DNA of 64,000 bases, taken from the NCBI GenBank assembly GCA_030686995.1, contig CM060684.1, forward strand, positions 8,763,897 through 8,827,896, read 5' to 3'. Origin of the DNA: Artemisia argyi. Lineage: Eukaryota > Streptophyta > Magnoliopsida > Asterales > Asteraceae. Below the pieces are notes generated by a model. It worked only from the letters and a program-made list of their open reading frames with translations, had not been told where the DNA came from and did not search any database. Both the position numbers and the translations under genes were made by a program. How positions within the stretch are numbered: position 1 is the first letter of the stretch; each line of letters begins with the position of its first letter. Positions 43,911 to 54,080 of the stretch are shown here, in pieces.

Positions 43911-44147
43911 ATTAAAGTATTGTATACATATACTATTCTACGAAAGTATTTTCTACGTTGTACGCTAATAATATTGTTTTACAGGCGTCACAGTTCGGAT
44001 ATAAAAAAGTATTGTATACGGTGTACGGTAAGAATGTTATTTTAAAGGCATTGGAGTAATATCATTTTAAAGGGAAAGGCATTAGAGTGGTAACAATATT
44101 ACTATTTACTAATTATATTAAATCACAAGGGACGCGACGTCGTATTG
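43911..44147. other. Short AT-rich stretch with AAAGTATTGTATAC repeats
   Basis: AAAGTATTGTATAC occurs at 43915 and 44006, and AAAGGCATT at 44044 and 44075. Left flank of the next element; TATTG (44143-44147) is its left target site. Confidence 0.45.
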
Positions 44148-44353
44148 TGATGAGGCAAAAAATGATCCGTTTTTAGGGGGTCATTTAAGCCCGAATCCGA
44201 ACTTATTTGATCAAATATTGCCCTAAATCGTTCCTTTTGTGATTTTAGGTACTTGGAGAGTGAATTCTGGAAAAGAAGCCATTTTGGACGTTTTTGGAGC
44301 ATAAAAGTGAAGAAAACGGCAAAGTCTCAATTTTCCATGCTGGGAACAGTACA

Positions 44354-44514
44354 TGAAGGCGTCAAGAGTAAACTCATGACGGCGTCAAACCCCAAGAATT
44401 AAAATCCGTAGCTCATGACGGCGTCACACAGGGCGTCAGAAGTAGATCAAGGCCGTCCGAGGAAGTATTTGGCGGCGAGATGACGGCGTCACACCTTTGT
44501 TCTTGACGCCGTCA
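44354..44514 (+). promoter_or_regulatory. Paired TGACGGCGTCA palindromes in 5' LTR
   Basis: Sites at 44354 (TGAAGGCGTCA), 44377, 44416, 44481 and 44504 (TGACGCCGTCA). Distances 44354 to 44377 and 44481 to 44504 are both 23 bp. Each site is two TGACG half-sites facing each other; TGACG is the core bound by TGA-type bZIP factors (as-1 element). The last site ends 11 bp before the TATA box. Repeated in the 3' LTR at +7515, where the 44377 site has become TGACGACGTCA. Confidence 0.65.
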
Positions 44515-44525
44515 CCCCGATTTTC

Positions 44526-44535
44526 CTATATATAG
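44526..44535 (+). promoter_or_regulatory. LTR TATA box
   Basis: CTATATATAG, followed by TTTTCTAGTTTTTCACATTA and an A/G-rich leader. Same in the 3' LTR at 52041-52050. Confidence 0.7.
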
Positions 44536-45503
44536 TTTTCTAGTTTTTCACATTAAAAAAAGAAGAGAAGTTTTGGAGAAACCCTAAAGACGATTTTGGT
44601 GGAACTTTTACAGGTTTTTCAAGGGTTCCAAACCCTTGAGACCTTGCATTGTAATTGAGATAAGTGTTCTTCTAATTCAATCAATATGTCTATGTGTTGG
44701 TTGTCTATATCTTGTTCTTGTCTCAATTCCATTATGCTAGGCTAGATCTCTTTTGTGTTTGCTTAGATCTAATGAAACCTAGATATTGATTATGTGTTGA
44801 TTACTTGTTTATTCTTGTCTTGGATGAATGATTTATATGTTAGGCTTAAGAAAACTGGCAGATCTCCAAATGGTAACATGCTTGAACGTCTTAAGAAACA
44901 TGAACCGAGGCGTACTAGGTCTTTATTGGTTGTATTTAATGCATGAGCCACTGTTTACAATCCCTATAGTTGTGCTGGGCATGGTGTAGGAGGAGATAAG
45001 AGCTCATAGAATTGGGGAGTTATGTATGCCACCCCATGAATGGCATTAAGGAATACAATCCATCATCCATACAATTATAACAAGTAATTAACATGTAAAA
45101 GATATCTAGGGAGTAATGAAATCTAAGTAAACACATTTTCTCCAATTACTGCTCACAACCTTAGTATAATTAGTTTATTTTCATTTTTAGTATTTTATTT
45201 TGATTGCATCTTAGTATTGGGTTAGTTGAATAGCAACTAATTCCGCCCAAATCCTTCAAACCCCGAGATTTTAATTGCTTTCTAAAAAATATAAAAATAC
45301 AAAAATAATCATCCCTCACCTTTAGAACTAGTAATTAGGCTTTCTAATCCTAGCGACACTATTCCTAAGCTGAACGATCAATCCCCCGGTACTTGTCACT
45401 ATACTATACTACAACGATCAGGTACACTGCCTGGTGGGGGTTGTAAGCTTCTCGAGATCCCTCGAGAGGTAAAGCCTGTTGTGATTCCCACGCATCAAGT
45501 TTT

Positions 45504-45522
45504 TGGCGCCGCAGCCCGGGGA
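45504..45522 (+). promoter_or_regulatory. Primer-binding site, Asp-tRNA type
   Basis: TGGCGCCGCAGCCCGGGGA, seven bases after the 5' LTR. Plant Tat/Athila elements commonly have TGGCGCCGTTGCCGGGGA here; the middle differs by a few bases. Confidence 0.75.
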
Positions 45523-45670
45523 ATAGTTATTGTCTAGGTTAGGATTTCTTTTTATTAGGTCTACTTGCTAGATTCCTTTCTAGTAAGATTTTTATTTTTA
45601 TTTTTTAGGTCTTCTTTAGTCTATCTTATTTCTTCGTGCCTTTGTTCGTAACTCTTTACCATCCGACATC

Positions 45671-47119
45671 ATGGAAGGTGGTAACATCTTTGAACTCGTC
45701 ATCCCACCACAACAAAACCCACCACTAGAACCCCTTAGGCCCCGAACCTTAGGAGAGTATTCCCGACCTAGCCACCAAGGCTACCGAAACACCATTGAGC
45801 TCACCGGAGCCAATGTGACCCCCTTGCGATCCGACACCATCCGGTTGGTGCAAAGCGGATGTGCATTCCATGGACTTCGTTCCGAAGACCCAAACCAACA
45901 TCTTAAGGACTTTCTTAAAATCGTAGATTCCATAGACCTAGGTGTTGAAACTAGAGAGACTACCCGTTTACGCCTATTCCAATTCTCTCTACGGGATCAA
46001 GCTAGTCAATGGCTTGAGCGTTTACCCGCGGGATCCATCACCACATGGGATGATCTCACCACTCGTTTCCTTGCTCAATTTTTCCCACCAGGGAGAACTA
46101 CTAAGCTTAGAAATGACATCTTGATGTTCCAACAACGTCAAAATGAAACCTTTTATGAAGCATGGATTCGATATAAAGACCTACTCCGAAAAGTCCCTCA
46201 TCATGGCATCGAACCATGGCTCCAGATCCAAATCTTTTACGATAAGGTTGACTATCAAACAAGGAAAGCCATTGATTATGCAGCCAAGGGTAGGCTAGAT
46301 AGACTTAGCGTTGACGAGTGCTGGAAAGTTCTTGAGGAGTTGGCACAATACGAAGAGGAAGGATGGGAGGACCCGATGTTCCCAAGCAAGGTAAAACTTG
46401 ACTACGCATGTGCCACCCAAGAAGAGTTGTTAGGAAGCATCGAGAAGCAGGTAAATGAATTAATAAGTATTGAGAAACTTGCTGCTGAACCCGTGTGGAA
46501 TCATAATCTACGCAGGAATACGGTTATCAACTAGAATTTTCCTGAACGTTCACGACAAGAGGAATTCGAAGGGATAATGGTAACCTTCATGGATAATCAG
46601 GAAAAACAAATCCAGCACCTGGAAGCACGCATGGAGAGTACTCATAAAGCGTTTATGGATTTCGCTGACCAATTCATGTCAAGGGTCAAAGAAAGGATCA
46701 AGGAAAATTCCGTACCTAAAAAAATCGAAAAAGTCTTCGAGGTCTCAACCCCTTTGATGTTTAACCAAGAGGATAATGAGAAGCTTTACCCAAGTGCTTC
46801 ACCGTCAATCACCCCTCACTCTCGTGAGCATCCTCAGAAAGAAAAGAATTCGCAATTCCATAACATTTTCGTTGGATGCCTGCTAACCACATTCTCAAAC
46901 CTATCTAAGAAAAGTTCTTTTGGTTTTAAACCCGGTGTAAAGAGGTTGTACCTCAAAAACACCACTGATTTGAAACCCCCTATGGAACAACATCTTTCTT
47001 CTCACACCAATGACCCGTGCATGGGGATCAACTTAGCCAAAACGTCACCCGACCCCTTCTACAACCTTACCTCTTTCCGTGACAGTAATGAGACGTTCGA
47101 CCCTGGTGGGCCTCGTTAA
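45671..47119 (+). CDS. Gag of the Athila/Tat-like element, one in-frame TAG
   Basis: ATG 45671; the frame is open to 47119 (482 codons) except for one TAG at 46532-46534. Residues about 50-215 are a Retrotrans_gag domain (WLERLPAGSITTWDDLTTRF; then FYEAWIRYKDLLRKVPHHG and WLQIQIFYD), as in gypsy Gag proteins that assemble the particle. After the TAG the frame continues with a coiled-coil-like MDNQEKQIQHLEARMES segment and a disordered tail. No zinc knuckle and no protease follow. If the TAG is not read through, a 287-residue product results. Context of the TAG: AAC TAG AAT. Confidence 0.85.
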
Positions 47120-47218
47120 CGGAATAGCTACTCATGGGTTTTACTAATGTTTAGTTATCCACGCAAAGAGCAGGGACTGAACATGAAACTACTCCAAACC
47201 TCACCTTACACGGGCATC

Positions 47219-47251
47219 TGACGGCGTCAGATTTAACTCTTGACGCCGTCA
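47219..47251 (+). promoter_or_regulatory. Paired TGACG palindromes, internal pair 1
   Basis: TGACGGCGTCA (47219) and TGACGCCGTCA (47241), 22 bp apart; spacer GATTTAACTCT. Located just after gag and 145 bp upstream of the ORF2 intron. Confidence 0.6.
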
Positions 47252-47395
47252 GCTCGATGGATCAGCAATATTAACCCAAAACCAATCACTTTCAACCCAT
47301 ACCCCACAAATCTCACCCAAAGTGCTGCTGCTACTCCGATTCTCCAACCTCCAATTCGACGTCTTCCGCATCCAATCTTCACTTGGTAAGTGATT

Positions 47396-47811
47396 CTTCT
47401 TCATCTTTTTTCGATCAATTGTCCCTTGGACCCATCAATTTGAAAAACCCCTTTTGCCCGAAACCCTACTCTTGACCCACTATTAGCAAATCGTAATGCC
47501 ATCCAATTGGTGATTTGTAATCATGGGGTTACCATTTGATGATGTTGTCTCACTCGAATCATGCATTAATTTAGAGAAAATCCATCATGCCTCGGATTCT
47601 TTGACCCCCACCCTTGTTTCCTGATTAAAGGAGCGTTTGGGTAATGGGTTAAGAGTTTGAAAATTGATTTTTCCCTTGCATTTGCATGAGTCGGATTTTT
47701 GCTAAGTCTGACGGCGTCAGGACCAATCCTGACGGCGTCAGATGTATCTGACAGCAGAAATCGATAAAAATTCTCGTTCTAATCGTTTCCGTTCACTTTA
47801 CCTTTTTCCAG
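47396..47811 (+). other. Predicted intron before ORF2
   Basis: Donor CTTG|GTAAGT at 47396; acceptor CCTTTTTCCAG ending at 47811, four bases before the ORF2 ATG. The sequence upstream of the donor is CT/CCA-rich like a 5' leader. Spliced mRNAs for the 3' ORF are known for Athila-type elements; here it is a prediction. Confidence 0.55.
47709..47740 (+). promoter_or_regulatory. Paired TGACG palindromes, internal pair 2
   Basis: TGACGGCGTCA at 47709 and 47730, 21 bp apart; lies inside the predicted intron. Confidence 0.6.
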
Positions 47812-47815
47812 GAAA

Positions 47816-49078
47816 ATGAGCAAAAGATCTCGTCAACATAAGGGCAGTTCCTCTAGATCTCAAAGGGTCAATTATGGAGAATTAGTCCATAGTTGGAGCG
47901 AGTTTGACGATGTTGGTACTAACACCAAGTATGCGGAGTTGTGTAACCACCATATTGATGCTGGGGCTGTGGTTGACTGGGATTTTCTAAGAGCCAGTGG
48001 GTTGGAGGCTGCATTTTTAGGGAGGATCCGCACAGATGGGTTTGCGGGTCCGCAGTGGGAGAGGTTGTTTAGGATTAGAGAGACAGTATATAGTGAGTTA
48101 GTGAGGGAGTTCTTTGCGACCTTCCGTTTTGATCAGGCTGAGGCTAGGACAGATATGGGGGGCACCACTGTGTATTTTAGGCTAGGGGGAGAGTTGAGGT
48201 CATGTTCTGTGGCTGAGTTTGGTTGGAGGCTTGGGTTATATACTAGTGAGGAGGTTGATGAGACTTTTCTGCAGAGGTTGTTACATGGAGAGATTCAGAG
48301 GAGTGAGATGAGGTGTATCACTTTTTGGCTGACCATAGGGGATGGGGTTTACACCTCGACTACTGGGGCTGCATCGATCAGGGACCCCATTGTTAGGCTA
48401 GTCCACAGGTGCATCACATACAGCCTGTCAGGACGTCATGGCACCACTCACCGTGTCACTGCTTTAGGCCTGTTCTACTTGTACACCATCTTTTCTGCGG
48501 ATGTCTACTGCAACATCCCGTTTTGGGTGGCCAGTTATTTGAGGACCAGTGTGGGTGAGAGGGATATTGACAAGGTGTATGGGGGGATGTTCGTGACCCG
48601 GTTGGCTCGTTCCTATGGTCTTCTTACTCCTCAGATCATGGGGTACTTGAGCGACTGTGGGAACTATAGGATAGTGAGGGCGAAATCCCTCAGGCAGATG
48701 AGCATTGTGATGCAGATTATGGATGGGTCCTACACCTAGTACGTGGCAGCAGGGCCTGCTGGTGAGGATGATGATGATGATGATGATGAGGGAATGCCCC
48801 AGCAGCATCAGTTTGCTGGGTATGAGGAGGGGACTGCTGACTACTATCGGCACATGGGCCGAGGAGATTGGCAGGCGCATCAGGAGGCTTGGATGGGTCA
48901 GGTGGATGCTTGGAGAACCACCACTGACCAGAGATTTGACTGGATGTATGAGCACACAGTCCGCCAGATGCAGCATCTTTCGACACGTGATCACATCGAG
49001 CCCCATCTGCAGATTGACCCATTCCCTGGGCGCGAGCAGGACTATCCTCCCTATGGGTTTGGTCCTCCCCCTCAGTGA
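47816..49078 (+). CDS. ORF2: plant transposon protein (env-position ORF of Athila type), one in-frame TAG
   Basis: ATG 47816; open to 49078 except for one TAG at 48737-48739. The part before the TAG (307 residues) fits the putative plant transposon protein domain seen in ORF2 of Athila-type elements (EFFATFRFD, VYFRLGGELRSCSVAEFGWRL, GDGVYTSTTGAASIRDP). After it comes an Asp run (EDDDDDDDEG) and a region with repeated QAHQEAWMGQVDAW-like helices, ending PPPQ. No signal peptide or membrane segment is visible, so calling it an envelope is not supported; function unknown. TAG context: ACC TAG TAC. Confidence 0.8.
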
Positions 49079-49629
49079 TTCATTTTGATATCTGTGGTTC
49101 TTGAACAATTTATTCTCGGTTGTATGATTTGAAACATTTGGTCTTGTAATAGTTTAGGATTCAGCCTCTGTTGGCTTTGGACACTTTTTATTTTTTCTTT
49201 TAACAAATATTATGCACGTTCGGCTTTTAATTTTATTGTTGGTTAATCTTGGCAACCCATGTTTTGTGTGATTTTATTTGTTTGATTGTTATTTGCTTCC
49301 GTATGCATGCTTTATTTTTATTGTTGGTTGATCATGTTTCTAAATTAAAGTGTGGAAATACTTTTCTATGTTGTTTGGCCTAGTCTTAACTCCAACCTAA
49401 AAGTATTTTTGCAAAAGATAAGTGTAAGGGGAAACCCCAAATATGTTTTCAAGAAACAAACCGATCATGATTCTCCACAATATTAAATGAACATGTATAT
49501 TCGTATTTGTTAGAGTCAAATGCTTGTATTGAGTCATAATGAAGTTTTGCAGGATTTTCCAGGAAGTAAGACCAAGTTTTTCCAGAAATTTTCCGGAAAC
49601 TTAACATAAGAATTTCTGCAGGTCCATTC

Positions 49630-49663
49630 TGACGGCGTCAGAGTTTTACTCTTGACGGCGTCA
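49630..49663 (+). promoter_or_regulatory. Paired TGACG palindromes, internal pair 3
   Basis: TGACGGCGTCA at 49630 and 49653, 23 bp apart, spacer GAGTTTTACTCT. The LTR pair has the related spacer AGAGTAAACTCA, so the spacer is partly conserved too. Confidence 0.6.
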
Positions 49664-51037
49664 GGAGTTAAAATCTGGAAATTTTACCAGTTTTGTTTTT
49701 CTAACGGAGGCTTATGGTTTTTATGAATTATTAAGTTTTATAATCTCCAGGAAATCTGCAAACTTCATTCCACAAGCATTATATCTTACTTTGTTTTCTA
49801 GGATTTAGTAACTTATATAGGATGCCGCCGATTTTACGCAAGGTTGTCTTGTCTATTTTTGTCAGGATTTACAGGTTATGTTCGACAAGGAGATGATTTA
49901 TATTCTGGAAGGGAAGCTTTGATTGTTCGTTTTCTTGGAGGAAGATCTAACCTGGCCAACCTATAATCCATACCGAGCGAATCAGGGGAGTATTTGATTT
50001 CATTCTCTTTACTTTTTCACTTTTACATTCTTTACTTGAACATTGGGGACAATGTTCATCTTAAGTGTAAGGGGAGGGTAAAAAGATGATACCTTACATA
50101 TGCACTTTCGCTTGAGTTTGTTTTGTTTGATAGTAGATGTGTAATAAAACTATGAGAAATACTTGTTAGTGTAATTTTAGCGCCAAATTTAAAATTTTTT
50201 ACAACATTTAGGAGTGAAACTTTAGCCATAGCAAGCGTCTCATGGATAGGAGATTGTATGACTAGCACATAACCGTATATTCAGAAAAATTTTCCACCCA
50301 AAAATGTGAGGTTCGCCTTTAGATTTGATAGGAAAAGCATTCATTATTAGTGCTTATGAGTGTACCGGTAGCATTTAGATTCTAGAACTTGCGTTAGCGA
50401 TGCATCCCGAGACCGCTAGTGAGACTACATTCGTGTGGTAGGATTTACTACATGATAAGAGGCATTAGGATCACCCTTGTGTTAAACCCGTATTATAATT
50501 ACTTGACTATTTAAGTCATACTACTTGACTAGTTAAGTCAACTAATTTTTCCCACACCCTTAGCGTTGTACTCATTTTTAGTACACGATACCCCTAGTAC
50601 ACCCCTCCGAGCCTATCTTTTCGTTTCTAACTTTAAGCATCTTGCTTAAAGGAAGAATTTGTTACACCCCACTTAAATGTACAACCAAATCGCCTTAGCC
50701 TTCCGTGTATGCGCTCATTTTTTGTGCATTATTGTTATTTGTTAAACCCTAAGTTAACTTTCTAATTGATTACATGGTTGCTAAGTCGAGTCATATCCTT
50801 GTACATATTGTTTTGGGACGATTGGGACTCATGGGTAAGTACTTATTTTATGGAGTAATGGGGAAGAACATCATTTATTACCCCCATATGTGCGTTAATC
50901 TTAAAAGTGCTCCAAGTGTTTTGATTTTCTTAATTCGAGTCATTGGAATAGTTGAATGTAAAGTATGTAAAGACTCAAGTGTAAGGGGAACGTTCATTCC
51001 CTATGATGTATTATTTTGGATGGTAGGGTAAGAGTGT

Positions 51038-51039
51038 AT

Positions 51040-51076
<37 letters not shown>

Positions 51077-51110
51077 GAAAAAGGAAAAAGAAAAAAAAAA
51101 AAAAAAAAAA
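51038..51110. repeat. Poly-A-rich low complexity
   Basis: Two long A runs separated by TAGAAAAAGGAAAAAGA. Confidence 0.9.
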
Positions 51111-51647
51111 CATACGGACTACCATCCCGTTTCATTCTATGTTCATTTTATGTTTTTAGTTATTTTTCATTTATTAGCCTAAGTCGAGTCTAGTCTTGGC
51201 TTAGCAACGCCATCTTGTACATGTAATTAACCAAGATTGTTAACTCGCCACCAGTAAAACTTCCTTTATCCAACAAAACCGTGAAATTCATATCCCTATA
51301 CCTAACGTTACAACCCTTTTAAAAGACCTCTTTGATAGTTTATCCTAGGTGCTTACGCCATGTGGTGGAGGTTTGATCCTTTCCCAAGCCTATGGTAATC
51401 TATTTTGCTATGACAGGTAGTGAGAGATATCTTCCATTTCCATAATGTTATATTACTTTATTACACCCGAGAGATGTGAGTATCTAAACACTATTTGTGA
51501 GGTGCTTGTGTATGACCTCCGTGCTTGTCTATTGGTCTTTAGTGGAACGATTATTTGTTGTAATTACTTTTATATTAGTGTTAAATGACCCCTAACTTGT
51601 CTTTTGAGTAGAATAAAAGCGCATTTGCTTGAGGACAAGCAAATCTC

Positions 51648-51662
51648 AAGTGTAAGGGTATA
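51648..51662 (+). promoter_or_regulatory. Polypurine-tract candidate of the Athila/Tat-like element
   Basis: CAAGTGTAAGGGTATA directly before the 3' LTR; AAGTGTAAGGG corresponds to the AAGTGTGGGGG usually found here. Purine content is only moderate. Confidence 0.45.
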
Positions 51663-53012
51663 TGATGAGGCCAAAAATGATCCGTTTTTAGGGGGTCATT
51701 TAAGCCCGAATCCGAACTTATTTGATCAAGTATTGCCCTAAATCGTTCCTTTTGTGATTTTAGGTACTTGGAGAGTGAATTCTGGAAAAGAAGCCATTTT
51801 GGACGTTTTTGGAGCATAAAAGTGAAGAAAACGGCAAAGTCTCAATTTTCCATGCTGGGAACAGTACATGAAGGCGTCAAGAGTAAACTCATGACGACGT
51901 CAAACCCCAAGAATTAAAATCCGTAGCTCATGACGGCGTCACACAGGGCGTCAGAAGTAGATCAAGGCCGTCCGAGGAAGTATTTGGCGGCGAGATGACG
52001 GCGTCACACCTTTGTTCTTGACGCCGTCACCCCGATTTTCCTATATATAGTTTTCTAGTTTTTCACATTAAAAAAAGAAGAGAAGTTTTGGAGAAACCCT
52101 AAAGACGATTTTGGTGGAACTTTTACAGGTTTTTCAAGGGTTCCAAACCCTCGAGACCTTGCATTGTAATTGAGATAAGTGTTCTTCTAATTCAATCAAT
52201 ATGTCTATGTGTTGGTTGTCTATATCTTGTTCTTGTCTCAATTCCATTATGCTAGGCTAGATCTCTTTTGTGGTTGCTTAGATCTAATGAAACCTAGATA
52301 TTGATTATGTGTTGATTACTTGTTTATTCTTGTCTTGGATGAATGATTTATATGTTAGGCTTAAGAAAACTGGCAGATCTCCAAATGGTAACATGCTTGA
52401 ACGTCTTAAGAAACATGAACCGAGGCGTACTAGGTCTTTATTGGTTGTATTTAATGCATGAGCCACTGTTTACAATCCCTATAGTTGTGCTGGGCATGGT
52501 GTAGGAGGAGATAAGAGCTCATAGAATTGGGGAGTTATGTATGCCACCCCATGAATGGTATTAAGGAATACAATCCGTCATCCATACAATTATAACAAGT
52601 AATTAACATGTAAAAGATATCTAGGGAGTAATGAAATCTAAGTAAACACATTTTCTCCAATTACTGCTCACAGCCTTAGTATAATTAGTTTATTTTCATT
52701 TTTAGTATTTTATTTTGATTGCATCTTAGTATTGGGTTAGTTGAATAGCAACTAATTCCGCCCAAATCCTTCAAACCCCGAGATTTTAATTGCTTTCTAA
52801 AAAATATAAAAATACAAAAATAATCATCCCTCACCTTTAGAACTAGTAATTAGGCCTTCTAATCCTAGCGACACTATTCCTAAGCTGAACGATCAATCCC
52901 CCGGTACTTGTCACTATACTATACTACAACGATCAGGTACACTGCCTGGTGGGGGTTGTAAGCTTCTCGAGATCCCTCGAGAGGTAAAGCCTGTTGCGAT
53001 TCCCACGCATCA
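51663..53012 (+). repeat. Athila/Tat-like 3' LTR
   Basis: 1350 bp, about 99.3% identical to the 5' LTR by eye, same length. Confidence 0.9.
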
Positions 53013-54080
53013 TATTACTATGCGGGTTTCCCGCCAAAAACGTCCAGGCTCCCGGAGCCCAAGTTTCCCAGCCCACTTTGGCCCAGCGATGGTCCGATAG
53101 AGAGTTAAGGATAAGGTGTTAACGGTGGAAGATTATCCACACACAGAGTCTTAAATCTCACATACATACATACATTTGCATCCCGTTATATGATAAGAAG
53201 AAGGATAAGTTCAAGATGATTCTCAAACTCACCACACGCATACCATAATATTTTGGGGCTTTTGGTTTACCTGGGTTGCCCGCGTTTTGGTGGAGATCGA
53301 TGACGGATGTTGATGCAGTTTATGATGAACAACTCATGGATTTGGAAGAAAAAAGCTATTGACAAAGTATCCTGTATGCCTGATAGGTTAGTAGCTTTGA
53401 TGTGTATAGATATATATTTTTTCAGATTGTGTTTGATCAAACTTTTAGCCTTTATTGTTTGAATTAGGATTTGGAATAGTTTTATATGGGTTTTGTTGTT
53501 TTGTTAGGGGTGTTCGGATGGCCTAATTTAGTTGATGCTATGAAAAACTGTTGGTGGATTTGGTGCCTGCCATGTGTTTGATGAATTCCTTGAAGAACTT
53601 GCGTTTGTGGTAAGTTTACCTAACCGCTTACATTTAGGATTAGAATTGATTTCACAAAACCTGACATCAACAAGTGTTGTAAGAAAAAGCTTATGATTTG
53701 TAACATATTGTTGGTATGCTTTGGTTTGGGTTTAAAAACATTAAAATCTGATTATTATTTGGTGTTTTCGACTGATAACAGACGTAACAAAAAAGAGGTG
53801 CCTGCCACGTAACAAAAAACATTAAAGTCCTTAACGCTTTATGAAGACCAGTTTGTTGAAGGGAGTGACTGTTGTTGTTTGAAATGTTTGAGGTTTAATT
53901 TTCGTTTCCTTATAGCGCATATGCAGGGCTTTTCAAGACATTCATTGAGGTACATTTTCCATTCTTTTCAATCAAACAACATAAATTACCGATCAGTTTC
54001 TTTTGTTTTGAAAAAAGTATCAGCCACGGTTTATCTTATACTGACATGATAGATGCAAGCATTCAATGGACCAAGGTAAT
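53013..54080. other. Possible gene remnant, unidentified
   Basis: GC is higher up to 53150 (TTTCCCGCCAAAAACG, CCCGGAGCCC). Several short open stretches with splice-like borders follow (GATAG|GTTAGT near 53390, GTG|GTAAGT near 53610), but I cannot join or name them. 57830-58386 beyond the inverted LTR-like repeat has a similar look and may be the other side of the same broken locus. Confidence 0.25.

Larger units (their letters stand above)
44148..45497 (+). repeat. Athila/Tat-like 5' LTR
   Basis: 1350 bp. It carries paired TGACGGCGTCA palindromes (44354-44514), then a TATA box, then an A-rich leader. Non-coding. Confidence 0.9.
49079..51662 (+). other. Long 3' untranslated part of the Athila/Tat-like element
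   Basis: No ORF of coding character and no pol remnant. Contains CATTGGGGACAATGTTCATC with AAGTGTAAGGGGAGGG near 50040-50077, a phrase common in Athila/Tat 3' regions, a poly-A-rich stretch, and the final TTGAGGACAAGCAAATCTCA near 51630. Confidence 0.6.
44148..53012 (+). mobile_element. Non-autonomous Athila/Tat-like gypsy element
   Basis: 8865 bp. LTRs 44148-45497 and 51663-53012 are each 1350 bp (TGATGAGG...CGCATCA) and differ at about ten positions, nearly all transitions. The flanks TATTG and TATTA agree at four of five bases. The primer site matches the Asp-tRNA type used by Tat/Athila elements, and the TTGAGGACAAGCAA phrase before the 3' LTR is also typical. The interior holds gag and a plant-transposon-protein ORF2 but no protease, reverse transcriptase or integrase in any frame, so it must have moved with enzymes supplied in trans. 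Recent by LTR identity. Confidence 0.9.

Noticed and set aside
47816..49078. Calling ORF2 a viral envelope protein
   Set aside because: No signal peptide, transmembrane segment or fusion-type features are visible; only the position corresponds to env.
48464..49108. 214-codon minus ORF opposite ORF2
   Set aside because: His/Pro-rich antisense of a GAT-repeat-bearing coding sequence; no domain or promoter.
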